A stretch of 64,000 nucleotides of DNA from Sphingobium jiangsuense (GTDB lineage: Bacteria; Pseudomonadota; Alphaproteobacteria; Sphingomonadales; Sphingomonadaceae): NCBI RefSeq assembly GCF_014196495.1, contig NZ_JACIDT010000001.1, positions 1 to 64,000 on the forward strand, in the 5' to 3' direction. Positions 32,236 through 39,710 of this stretch are shown one piece after another. Position 1 is the stretch's first letter, and each line of letters begins with the position of its first letter. The position numbers and the translations under genes are program-made. The notes below the pieces were generated by a model that did no database searches, was not told the DNA's origin, and worked only from the letters and a program-made list of their open reading frames with translations.

Positions 32236-32616
32236 ATGAGCGCGAGCCGCACCAAATTCTACCTCGACAAGCAGAACGGCAAATGGCTGGGCGTCTGCTC
32301 CGGCATCGCCGACTATACCGGCCTCGACGTCACCTGGGTCCGCGTCGGCGCGATCGTGCTGACGGTGCTGGGCGGGTTTCCGTGGACGCTGATCGCCTAT
32401 TTCGTCGCCGCATGGCTGGCCTCGCCCAAGCCGCTCGACCTCTACGACACCAGCGAGGACGCTCAATTCTGGCAGGGCGTGCGCACCAACCCCCGCCGCA
32501 GCGCAAAGGAAGTGCGCGCCCGCTTCCGCGACATCGACCGGCGCCTGTCGGATATCGAGCTGCACTATACCAGCGCCAACGCCCGCCTCGCGCGGGAGAT
32601 CGACTCGCTGCGCTGA
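32236..32616 (+). CDS. pspC: Phage shock protein PspC
   Basis: This is a 126-aa protein. KFYLDKQNGKWLGVCSGIAD and YTGLDVTWVRVGAIVLTVLG are the PspC domain, with hydrophobic segments VRVGAIVLTVLGGFPWTLIA. The C-terminal part is a helical cytoplasmic or periplasmic tail (EVRARFRDIDRRLSDIELHY). It ends the sigma-54-driven psp group. Extragenic palindromes follow. Confidence 0.93.
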   Translation: MSASRTKFYLDKQNGKWLGVCSGIADYTGLDVTWVRVGAIVLTVLGGFPWTLIAYFVAAWLASPKPLDLYDTSEDAQFWQGVRTNPRRSAKEVRARFRDIDRRLSDIELHYTSANARLAREIDSLR

Positions 32617-32623
32617 CGGCAGG

Positions 32624-32720
32624 AGCGGTGGACCTCCGCTCCACCGTCGCCCCGGCGCAGGCCGGGGCCGCCGGCCATGGTGCGCGCCGTCTCCACCGAT
32701 GCCAGCCTGCGCTGGCATGA
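32624..32720. repeat. Cluster of extragenic palindromes after pspC
   Basis: Three stems occur in a row: GGAGCGG/CCGCTCC at about 32622-32642, CCCCGG-cgcagg-CCGGGG (32650-32667), and ATGCCAGC-ctgc-GCTGGCAT (32699-32718). The middle unit is a common extragenic motif in sphingomonads as I recall it. They may end or stabilise the psp transcript. Confidence 0.65.
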
Positions 32721-32760
32721 CGCGATGGGAAGGCAAGCATGATTCCCTGCCATTAGGGGG

Positions 32761-32788
32761 CTTACGCCGCGCGATTTTCCGCCTATAT
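32761..32788 (+). promoter_or_regulatory. sufE promoter, leaderless type
   Basis: CTTACG (32761-32766), 16-bp spacer, CTATAT (32783-32788), then 7 nt to the ATG at 32796. No Shine-Dalgarno. Confidence 0.55.
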
Positions 32789-32795
32789 CGCCGCC

Positions 32796-33212
32796 ATGTC
32801 CGACACAGTCTCGCCCCTTGCCGACCTCTATGAGGAATATGAGTTTCTCGACGCCGATGATCGCTATCGGCTGCTGATCGACCTCGGCAAGGCGCTGGAG
32901 CCGATGCCCGACGCGCTCAAGACCGATGCGACGCTGGTGCGGGGTTGCTCGGCGGCGGTGTGGGTCTACCCCACGCTGCTGGACGACGGGCGGCTCCATT
33001 TCCTCGCCGACAGCAATGCGGCGATCACCAAGGGCATCATCGCGCTGGTGTTGCAGACGGTGCAGGACCGCCTGCCCGCGGAGATCGGCGCGGTCGACAT
33101 AGAGGGCGCGCTCGCGCCGTTCGACCTGCGCAACCAGCTTTCCTCCAACCGCACGCAGGGCATCCCCAACATGATCGCCCTGATCCGCCAGACGGCGGCG
33201 CGCTACGCGTGA
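32796..33212 (+). CDS. sufE: SufE-type sulfur acceptor
   Basis: This is a 138-aa protein. The catalytic cysteine lies in VRGCSAAVWV (residue about 51), preceded by YEEYEFLDADDRYRLLIDLG. SufE accepts persulfide from SufS and passes it to Fe-S assembly or thiolation. The C-terminal LRNQLSSNRTQGIPNMIALI is the family signature. No suf genes adjoin, as is common for detached sufE. The upstream region looks leaderless. Confidence 0.95.
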   Translation: MSDTVSPLADLYEEYEFLDADDRYRLLIDLGKALEPMPDALKTDATLVRGCSAAVWVYPTLLDDGRLHFLADSNAAITKGIIALVLQTVQDRLPAEIGAVDIEGALAPFDLRNQLSSNRTQGIPNMIALIRQTAARYA

Positions 33213-33233
33213 GGGGATCTAGTCCGGTTTGGA

Positions 33234-33430
33234 TGGTTAGCGGACATATCGTGCTGGAGTAGAAAGTTCACGCGGAGACGCGGAGGCGCGGAGAAGGACG
33301 TTCCGGGCCGCAGGCCCCATTTCATTCTCCTTGCGTCGGTTGCCGGCGTGAATGACGAGGGAAAGCGCTTCGCGCTACTATCTCTCCGCGTCTCCGCGCC
33401 TCCGCGTGAAACCAATCTTCTACGTCCGCT
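33234..33430. mobile_element. 197-bp inverted-repeat element, copy 1
   Basis: Nearly identical in length and sequence to 55821-56017; I count four differences. It carries inverted segments: TTCACGCGGAGACGCGGAGG continuing to CGCGGAGA near one end, and a complementary 28-bp segment near the other, with two mismatches made by an exchange of GAC and GGC units. The arms surround about 95 bp with no convincing gene. It looks like a MITE or bulky REP element between sufE and the LLM gene. Confidence 0.85.
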
Positions 33431-33487
33431 CCCGGCCGAAATCAGCCATGCCGCCAGCGCCTTTTTCCGAAGTTTCGAACCAATCGA

Positions 33488-33515
33488 ATTGACCCTCGGC
33501 CCGCGCACCCCATAT
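33488..33515 (+). promoter_or_regulatory. Promoter of the LLM oxidoreductase, leaderless type
   Basis: ATTGAC (33488-33493), 16-bp spacer, CCATAT (33510-33515), then 7 nt to the ATG at 33523. Confidence 0.5.
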
Positions 33516-33522
33516 GGGCGCG

Positions 33523-34524
33523 ATGGTAAAGCTCTCCGTTCTCGATCTGGTGCCCGTCGTCGAAGGTGGCACCGTGTCCCAGGCCCTGGCCAACGCCGCC
33601 GACCTCGCCGTCCATGCCGAGGCGCTGGGCTATCACCGCTACTGGACGGCGGAGCATCACGGCATGCCCGGTATCGCGTCGGCCGCCACCTCGGTGGTGC
33701 TCGCCCATATCGGCGCAGCGACGAAGAGCATCCGCATCGGCGCGGGCGGCATCATGCTGCCCAATCATGCGCCGCTCGCCATCGCCGAGCAGTTCGGCAC
33801 GCTCGACGCGCTGTTCCCCGGCCGCGTCGATCTCGGCCTCGGCCGCGCGCCGGGCACCGACCAGCATATCGTCCGCGCGCTGCGCCGGACCCTTGCGGGC
33901 GGGGCGGAACGTTTCCCGCAGGATGTGCTGGAATTGCAGGCCTATCTGGCGGGCGACCCCAGCCCCGGCTTCGAGGCGGTGCCCGGTGCGGGCAGCCATG
34001 TGCCGATCTGGATATTGGGATCGAGCCTCTTCGGCGCGCAGCTCGCCGCCCATCTCGGCCTGCCCTATGCCTTCGCCTCCCACTTCGCGCCCGACGCGCT
34101 GGACGAGGCGCTGCACGTCTATCGCCGCGACTTCAAACCTTCCGCGCAACAGCGCGAACCGCTGGTGATGGCGGGCTTCAACGTCTTCGCCGCCGATACG
34201 AAGGAGGAAGCGGACCTCATCGCCTCTTCGATGATGCAGAGCTTCGTCGCGCTGCGCAGCGGCCAGCCCGCACGGATCAGGCCGCCGGTGCCGGGCTATT
34301 ATGACAGCCTGCCGGAGCCCTTCCGCGCGATGCTCGCCCATATGATGCAGACATGGAGCATCGGCACGGTGGAGGATGTGGCGCGCGACCTCGCCGCCTT
34401 CGTCCGCCGCACGCGGATGGACGAGATCATCCTGGGCGGCATGATCCACGATCCCGCCGCGCGGCGCCGCTCCCTCACCCTCGCGATGGAGGCGGCGCGG
34501 CAGGCGGATATTCTCTCCGCGTGA
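33523..34524 (+). CDS. LLM-class flavin-dependent oxidoreductase
   Basis: This is a 333-aa luciferase-like monooxygenase-fold protein. It has [35 protein letters not shown] (typical of the MsnO8 subgroup), [20 protein letters not shown] and [13 protein letters not shown]. Such proteins use FMN or F420; the substrate here is unknown. The ATG at 33523 is favoured over one at 33514, which overlaps the -10-like hexamer. It ends 48 bp before murA, which has its own promoter. Confidence 0.9.
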   Translation: MVKLSVLDLVPVVEGGTVSQALANAADLAVHAEALGYHRYWTAEHHGMPGIASAATSVVLAHIGAATKSIRIGAGGIMLPNHAPLAIAEQFGTLDALFPGRVDLGLGRAPGTDQHIVRALRRTLAGGAERFPQDVLELQAYLAGDPSPGFEAVPGAGSHVPIWILGSSLFGAQLAAHLGLPYAFASHFAPDALDEALHVYRRDFKPSAQQREPLVMAGFNVFAADTKEEADLIASSMMQSFVALRSGQPARIRPPVPGYYDSLPEPFRAMLAHMMQTWSIGTVEDVARDLAAFVRRTRMDEIILGGMIHDPAARRRSLTLAMEAARQADILSA

Positions 34525-34536
34525 CCGCTCGCCCCC

Positions 34537-34565
34537 CTTGCGCGCACCGCATTAACCGGTAATAG
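34537..34565 (+). promoter_or_regulatory. murA promoter, leaderless type
   Basis: CTTGCG (34537-34542), 17-bp spacer, TAATAG (34560-34565), then 7 nt to the ATG at 34573. No Shine-Dalgarno. Confidence 0.6.
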
Positions 34566-34572
34566 CCGGACG

Positions 34573-35856
34573 ATGGACCGCATCATCATCCGCGGCGGCA
34601 ATCGCCTGACCGGCCGCCTTCCCATCTCCGGCGCCAAGAACAGCGCGCTGACCCTGCTGCCCTGCGCGCTGCTGACCGATGAGCCGGTGACGCTGCGCAA
34701 CCTGCCGCGCCTCGCCGATGTGGACAGCTTCGGCCATCTGCTCAACCAGCTCGGCGCCTCGACGATGATCGAGGGCGCGCGGCCGGAGGATTTCGGCCGG
34801 GTGATGACGCTGCGCGCCGGGCGGATCACCTCGACCGTCGCCCCCTATGACATCGTGCGCAAGATGCGCGCGTCGATCCTCGTGCTCGGCCCGCTGCTCG
34901 CCCGCGCGGGCGAGGCGACCGTGTCGCTGCCCGGCGGCTGCGCGATCGGCAACCGGCCGATCGACCTGCACCTGAAGGCACTGGAGGCGTTCGGCGCGAT
35001 CATCGAGATCGCGGCGGGCTATGTGAAGGCGACCGCGCCCGACGGCGGCCTGCCCGGCGGCGACTTCACCTTCCCGGTGGTGTCGGTCGGCGCGACCGAG
35101 AATGCGCTGATGGCCGCCGTGCTGGCGAACGGCACCTGCGTGATGCAGAAAGCTGCGCGGGAGCCGGAGATCGTCGACCTGTGCAAGCTGCTCGTCGCGA
35201 TGGGCGCGGATATCGAGGGCATCGGCACCGACCGCCTGGTCGTTCACGGCAAGCCGCGCCTGCACGGCGCCACCTATGCGGTGATGCCCGACCGCATCGA
35301 GGCGGGCAGCTATGCCTGCGCGGCGGCGATCACCGGCGGCGATGTCGAACTGGTCGGCGCCCATGCCGACGACATGCAGGCGGTGCTCGCCGCGCTGCGC
35401 GACTGCGGCGTCGAGGTCGAGGCGAAGCGCGATTCGATCCGCGTCGCCGCCCATGGCCGGCTGAAGCCGCTGACCCTCTCCACCGCGCCCTTTCCTGCCT
35501 TCCCCACCGACATGCAGGCGCAGTTCATGGCGATGCTCTGCCTCGCCGACGGCGCGAGCGTGCTGACCGAGACGATCTTCGAGAACCGCTACATGCACGT
35601 GCCCGAACTGGCGCGCATGGGCGCGGACATCAGCGTCAACGGCCGCACGGCGGTGGTGCGCGGGGTCGAGAGGCTGACCGGCGCGCCGGTGATGGCGACC
35701 GACCTGCGCGCGTCGATGAGCCTCATTCTCGCCGGGCTGGCGGCCGAGGGGGAAACGCAGGTCAACCGCGTCTATCATCTCGATCGCGGCTATGAGCGGC
35801 TGGAGGAAAAGCTCTCCGCCGCCGGCGCGGATATCGAGCGCAGCAGCGACGGCTGA
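34573..35856 (+). CDS. murA: UDP-N-acetylglucosamine 1-carboxyvinyltransferase
   Basis: This is a 427-aa enzyme catalysing the first committed step of peptidoglycan synthesis. It has [20 protein letters not shown] (Lys-Asn pair) and [20 protein letters not shown] with the catalytic Cys that fosfomycin attacks. The C-terminal part has [20 protein letters not shown] and [17 protein letters not shown], as in full-length MurA. The stop is 12 bp before the convergent repressor-like gene. Confidence 0.97.
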   Translation: MDRIIIRGGNRLTGRLPISGAKNSALTLLPCALLTDEPVTLRNLPRLADVDSFGHLLNQLGASTMIEGARPEDFGRVMTLRAGRITSTVAPYDIVRKMRASILVLGPLLARAGEATVSLPGGCAIGNRPIDLHLKALEAFGAIIEIAAGYVKATAPDGGLPGGDFTFPVVSVGATENALMAAVLANGTCVMQKAAREPEIVDLCKLLVAMGADIEGIGTDRLVVHGKPRLHGATYAVMPDRIEAGSYACAAAITGGDVELVGAHADDMQAVLAALRDCGVEVEAKRDSIRVAAHGRLKPLTLSTAPFPAFPTDMQAQFMAMLCLADGASVLTETIFENRYMHVPELARMGADISVNGRTAVVRGVERLTGAPVMATDLRASMSLILAGLAAEGETQVNRVYHLDRGYERLEEKLSAAGADIERSSDG

Positions 35857-35868
35857 TCCCCCTGCGGC

Positions 35869-36507
35869 CTATCCCGCCTTGTGCAGGACGACGGCCAGCA
35901 GACGCGCGATCGGCGCCGCATAGCCATCGCCCGAGCCGATCACCTGTTGCGTGACATAGCGCTCGCCGGCGCGATCCCCCACCTGCTCCAGCGCAGAGAG
36001 CGGCTGATAGCGGGCGACGAAGAGCGAGCGGTCCGCCTGCCAGATATAGAGCGCGTGGGCGACAAGCTCCTCGATCCGCGCATCCCGGCACAGGATGATG
36101 TCCCCTTCGCGCAGGTCGGCCGCCGCATAATCGGACGGCAGGCTGGTCAGCCATCCGGCGTCGGGCTGGCACTGCATCCGCCCCAGCCAGTCCCGGCGAA
36201 AGGGATGCCGGTAGAGGGGCTGCCCCTTTCCGGCGATGGCGACGGTCCGCACCTCGAAAAAGGGTATCTGCTCCCATTCCGCGTGGTCGTCCGGCGACAG
36301 CGGCGCCGGGACGGCGCCGTTGTCCATTCTGCCGGTCACCAGATGATCGACCGTCACCCCCAGCGCCGCGGCTATACGGACGGCATTGTCCGTCTTGGAG
36401 ATGCCTCGATGCACATAATCGCTCAGGGTGCTGACCGGAATTCCGGTTTCCCGCGCCAGCCATCCGAAATCTCGATTTCCGAGCAATCCGATCAGTCTCA
36501 ATCCCAT
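35869..36507 (-). CDS. S24-type phage-repressor-like regulator
   Basis: This is a 212-aa protein. The N-terminal HTH is NRDFGWLARETGIPVSTLSD, then ALGVTVDHLVTG. The C-terminal half resembles the LexA/CI peptidase fold (LPSDYAAADLREGDIILCRD, then ALYIWQADRSLFVARYQPLS). The usual GDSM serine motif is not clear and no obvious catalytic Lys is seen, so self-cleavage may be lost. The ATG at 36507 gives the compact form; an ATG at 36588 is in frame but adds a low-conservation stretch. It faces a Ner-like gene across a shared control region. Confidence 0.8.
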   Translation of the reverse strand: MGLRLIGLLGNRDFGWLARETGIPVSTLSDYVHRGISKTDNAVRIAAALGVTVDHLVTGRMDNGAVPAPLSPDDHAEWEQIPFFEVRTVAIAGKGQPLYRHPFRRDWLGRMQCQPDAGWLTSLPSDYAAADLREGDIILCRDARIEELVAHALYIWQADRSLFVARYQPLSALEQVGDRAGERYVTQQVIGSGDGYAAPIARLLAVVLHKAG

Positions 36508-36588
36508 CGGATTTTGGGTTGTATGCGATTGACGCCTTTTGTTTTTCGGAATATCCGATTTATCGTTACGATATTTCGGAATGATCAT
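36508..36588. promoter_or_regulatory. Control region between repressor and Ner-like genes
   Basis: This AT-rich divergent region has a perfect TCGGA-ATA-TCCGA palindrome at 36546-36558 and a TTTCGGAAT at about 36574-36582. Related TCCGA/TCGGA motifs recur in both coding ends (for example about 36460-36490, and CCGAA-ca-TTCGG at about 36785-36796). They are candidate operators for either protein. Confidence 0.6.
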
Positions 36589-36849
36589 ATGAAACTTTCC
36601 AAGATGCACCCAGAGGATATCAAGGCCGCGATCCGCAAGCGGTTCATGTCGGTCTCCGCCTTCGAACGCCGGTTCAATCTGCCCGCCAAGTCCGTCCACG
36701 ACCTGCTGCGGGGGCGCCACAGCGCAAGGGTCGAGGAAGCCATTAAATCCGTCATATCGCAGCCTGTTTCCGAATTTTCGAAATCCGAACATTCGGAATA
36801 TAGTCAAAAGGATGGCGATGCACACCGCCTAAATAACAAGACCCGCTGA
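36589..36849 (+). CDS. Ner/Nlp-type transcriptional regulator
   Basis: This is an 86-aa protein beginning MKLSKMHPEDIKAAIRKRFM and continuing with RFNLPAKSVHDLLRGRHSAR. The MHPEDIKAAIRKR opening is the hallmark of Mu-type Ner and bacterial Nlp proteins. In phage Mu, Ner represses the early operon opposite the c repressor. Here the partner divergent gene is an S24-like repressor, but no transposase or phage structural genes follow. It appears to be a domesticated or orphan switch. The last about 25 residues are Ser/Glu-rich. Confidence 0.85.
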   Translation: MKLSKMHPEDIKAAIRKRFMSVSAFERRFNLPAKSVHDLLRGRHSARVEEAIKSVISQPVSEFSKSEHSEYSQKDGDAHRLNNKTR

Positions 36850-37222
36850 TGGAGGTTTTCAACAAAGGGGGAAGGGCGAAACGCCCGGTCGCAATTCACG
36901 CCATTTCATATCGTTCCGGTTTCGAGGTGCGCGAAGCGCGATCCGCCTCTCCAACGCCGCCGCGCCCGTCCCGTTCCCGTGCCGCGCCCCTTGCCCCACG
37001 AGGTCGTCATGCGCGTTCCTGACATGAAGCCTCTGCCGGGGGAGAATTTCAGGCTGGCTGCGCGGTCCTGCTGATTGGCGGCGCCCTGTGCTGGGTTCCG
37101 ATCCTGATGCTGTTGCTGTGGCTGCTGCTGCCGGAATAACCGCATCCGATCGCACGGCATATTGCCAGCCGGGCGGGATCGCCTATCCTCGGGGTTTCGC
37201 TACCCTCCGAGGAGAACAGACC
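36850..37222. other. Intergenic stretch before gpx
   Basis: No convincing complete gene is seen. At 37042-37138 one frame encodes a strongly hydrophobic segment (AVLLIGGALCWVPILMLLLW) that ends in a stop, but it lacks a start codon. An ATG-led short frame upstream (from about 37009) is out of phase with it. It may be a frameshifted small membrane protein or chance. Confidence 0.4.
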
Positions 37223-37771
37223 ATGCCCCAGAATCTCGCCGACATTCCGCTGAAGACGATCAACGGCAAGGAGAGTTCGCTCGCCGATTATCGCGGCAAG
37301 GTGCTGCTGGTCGTCAATGTGGCGTCCAAATGCGGCCTTACCCCGCAATATGAAGGGCTGGAGGCGCTGCACCGCGCCTATCGCGACCGGGGCTTTGCCG
37401 TGCTCGGCTTTCCCGCCAATGATTTCGCCGGGCAGGAACCGGGGACGGACGAGGAAATCAGCGCCTTCTGCACCACCAATTTCGGCGTGGATTTCCCGAT
37501 GTTCTCCAAGATCGCGGTGACCGGCGAGGGCAAGCATCCCTTTTATGCGGCGCTGACGCAGGCGCAGCCGGACAAGCAGGGCGACGCCGACAGCTTCCGC
37601 GAGAAGCTGCGCGGCTTCGGCATGACGCCGACCGAGGATCCGGAGGTGCTGTGGAATTTCGAGAAGTTCCTGATCGCCCGCGACGGCAGCGTCGCCGCGC
37701 GCTTCACCCCCGGCACCACGCCCGACGACCCGGAACTGGTCGCCGCGATCGAGGCGGAACTGGCGAAATAG
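37223..37771 (+). CDS. gpx: Glutathione peroxidase (cysteine type)
   Basis: This is a 182-aa thioredoxin-fold peroxidase. The active site is VVNVASKCGLTPQYEGLEAL, with cysteine instead of selenocysteine. LGFPANDFAGQEPGTDEEI carries the conserved Gln, and the Trp is in VLWNFEKFLIARDG. Such Cys enzymes usually take electrons from thioredoxin. GGAG lies nine bases before the ATG. A monocistronic gene, it ends 102 bp before the convergent DUF445 gene. Confidence 0.93.
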   Translation: MPQNLADIPLKTINGKESSLADYRGKVLLVVNVASKCGLTPQYEGLEALHRAYRDRGFAVLGFPANDFAGQEPGTDEEISAFCTTNFGVDFPMFSKIAVTGEGKHPFYAALTQAQPDKQGDADSFREKLRGFGMTPTEDPEVLWNFEKFLIARDGSVAARFTPGTTPDDPELVAAIEAELAK

Positions 37772-37873
37772 TGTAATTCGCTTCTGGCAGTTTGACCGAG
37801 AAGCCTGAGGGCCGCCCGCCATTTCGTTCAGGTGGAGCGCCGTTCGCAGGCCCGCATGGAGTTGCGGGCGGCC

Positions 37874-39139
37874 CTATTCCAGCAGCAGATCGACCAGATG
37901 GATGGCAAGGCCCACCAGCCCGCCGACCAGCGTGCCGTTGATGCGGATATATTGCAGGTCGCGCCCGACCGTGCGTTCCAGCCGGTCGGTCACGGTCCGC
38001 GCGTCCCAGCCGCGCACCGTTTCGCTCACCAGCTTGACGATGGTGTCGCCATAGCTGGCGGTCATGCCCACCACCGCGCGCCGGGCGAAGCGGTTGACGA
38101 CGCGCTTGCGCTCCTCGTCCCGTTCCAGCTCGGTACCGATCTGCACCAGCAATTCGCCGAACTTGCCCGCCAGCACCGCCTGCGGATCGCGCGCGGCCTT
38201 CAGCATCGCGGCGCGCGCCTGCTCCCACAGCCCGTCGATCCAGCGCTGCATCGCGGGGTTGGCGATGATCTCGTCGCGGATGCGGGCGACGCGCGCCTGC
38301 ATCTCCGCCTCATGCTGCAAGCGCCCGGCGAGGCTGTCCAGCCCTGCCAGCGCGCGCAGCCGCACCGGATGCTCCGGGTCGTCCTCCATCTCGGCGAGCA
38401 GCTTCATCAGCCCGTCGAGGATCGCATTGGCCAGCTTTTCGTCCAGCCCGGTCCAGCGCAATATCGCCCCGGCGCGCTCATGCACCATCGCGCGGATCAT
38501 GTCGGCATGGGCGTCGAGCGTGCGCAGCGCCCAGCGTATCCCTGCGTCCAGCACCGGCTCGTGCCGCCCCTCGCGCATCGCCGCCTCCAGCGCCTGCCCC
38601 AGCAGCGGCGCGAGGTTGAGCGCGGAGAGGCGCTGCACCAGCACGCCCTTCATCATGCCGCCCAAGCGTTCCTGATCCATCGCCTCCAGCATGTCGGCGG
38701 CAAGGCGGGACGCGCCCTGCCGGATGCGCGCGCCTTCGAGGCCGCCCTGCGGTTGCGCGAGGAAGCGCCCCACAGCGCCCGCGACATCGAACCGCCCCAT
38801 GCGCCGCGCGACCACGGTGGGCGTCAGGAAGTTGCTGCGCAGGAAAGCGGCGAGCGCGTCGCCGATGCGGTCCTTGTTGCGGGGAATGATCGCCGTATGG
38901 GGAATGGGCAGGCGCAGCGGATGGCGGAACAGCGCGGTCACCGCGAACCAGTCGGCCAGCCCGCCCACCATCGCCGCCTCCGCGAACGCCTGGACGAAGC
39001 CCATCGCCGGATGCACATCGGCGAACCACCGCGCGACCAGAAACAGTGCGGCCATCGCCAGCAACAGGCCGGTCGCGACCCTGTAGAGGCGCCGGTCCAT
39101 CTCCGCGCCGCCATTCGCCGTTGTCGTTATGGCGTTCAT
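37874..39139 (-). CDS. DUF445 family membrane protein (YjiN-like)
   Basis: This is a 421-aa protein. One N-terminal membrane helix (LYRVATGLLLAMAALFLVAR) is followed by WFADVHPAMGFVQAFAEAAM, GGLADWFAVTALFRHPLRLP and IPHTAIIPRNKDRIGDALAA, the DUF445 signature. The long middle part is helical. A second hydrophobic stretch closes the C-terminus (INGTLVGGLVGLAIHLVDLL). Function is unknown. The ATG at 39139 is chosen because TGTTAT lies exactly seven bases before it; ATGs at 39148 and 39100 are alternatives. Confidence 0.85.
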   Translation of the reverse strand: MNAITTTANGGAEMDRRLYRVATGLLLAMAALFLVARWFADVHPAMGFVQAFAEAAMVGGLADWFAVTALFRHPLRLPIPHTAIIPRNKDRIGDALAAFLRSNFLTPTVVARRMGRFDVAGAVGRFLAQPQGGLEGARIRQGASRLAADMLEAMDQERLGGMMKGVLVQRLSALNLAPLLGQALEAAMREGRHEPVLDAGIRWALRTLDAHADMIRAMVHERAGAILRWTGLDEKLANAILDGLMKLLAEMEDDPEHPVRLRALAGLDSLAGRLQHEAEMQARVARIRDEIIANPAMQRWIDGLWEQARAAMLKAARDPQAVLAGKFGELLVQIGTELERDEERKRVVNRFARRAVVGMTASYGDTIVKLVSETVRGWDARTVTDRLERTVGRDLQYIRINGTLVGGLVGLAIHLVDLLLE

Positions 39140-39146
39140 CCCTTCC

Positions 39147-39176
39147 ATAACAGCCGAGCTTTCGTCCGGTTGCAAG
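39147..39176 (-). promoter_or_regulatory. Promoter of the DUF445 gene, leaderless type
   Basis: On the minus strand CTTGCA (39176-39171), 18-bp spacer, TGTTAT (39152-39147), then 7 nt to the ATG at 39139. Confidence 0.5.
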
Positions 39177-39233
39177 CCGGAAGCGCAGGCCGGACCACTG
39201 GATGGCGTCGCGCCGCAGGGTCGAACGCGGCCT

Positions 39234-39665
39234 TCAGACGATGCCATGCGCCCGCAGGAGCGCCTCTTCGTCGCCCGACACCCAGCCGAAAACCTTCGGT
39301 TCCCCGCGCAGCGTCTGGACGAGATAATGGACGTCGAACTCTATCGCCACGTCCGCCCCGTCCTTGCGCGCATAGCTGGCCGTCCAGCCGACATGGGCCA
39401 CGCAATGCTGTTCGTCCATCGGGGTGAGGCGGAAGCTGCGTATCCGCATCGCTTTGGTGCCGATCGCGCGATAGCGCGCATATCCCTCGGCCATGACCTG
39501 CCTCAGCCGGTCGTCGTTCCGGCCGGTCGCAACCCCGGCGGGCGAGGCCGCGACGAACTCGCTCGCGTAGAGCGCGGCGACCTCCTCCATATCCATGCCG
39601 CCGCCGAGTGCGCGGTTGAAGACGCTCTCATACCGGTCGAAGAACGCCCTTGTTTCGGCTTCCAT
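39234..39665 (-). CDS. NTF2-like/SnoaL-like protein
   Basis: This is a 143-aa protein with the cone-shaped NTF2-like layout: an N-terminal helix (AFFDRYESVFNRALGG), VAALYASEFVAASPAG, then beta strands (SFRLTPMDEQHCVAHVGWTA, VAIEFDVHYLVQTL). GGAGGG stands before the ATG. No catalytic residues can be named. It may bind a small ligand. It lies between the RND operon and the DUF445 gene on the same strand. Confidence 0.75.
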   Translation of the reverse strand: MEAETRAFFDRYESVFNRALGGGMDMEEVAALYASEFVAASPAGVATGRNDDRLRQVMAEGYARYRAIGTKAMRIRSFRLTPMDEQHCVAHVGWTASYARKDGADVAIEFDVHYLVQTLRGEPKVFGWVSGDEEALLRAHGIV

Positions 39666-39710
39666 CCTTCGCCCTCCTTTCAGCCATATCCCTGGCGGGC
39701 GGGCAGCACC

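Noticed and set aside
33348-33450. Coding frame inside the 197-bp element
   Set aside because: The same frame occurs in copy 2, but both are explained by DNA identity; the product has no start context and differs after the element.
36859-37155. 98-codon minus-strand ORF before gpx
   Set aside because: Low-complexity Arg/Ala/Gly product without ribosome binding site.
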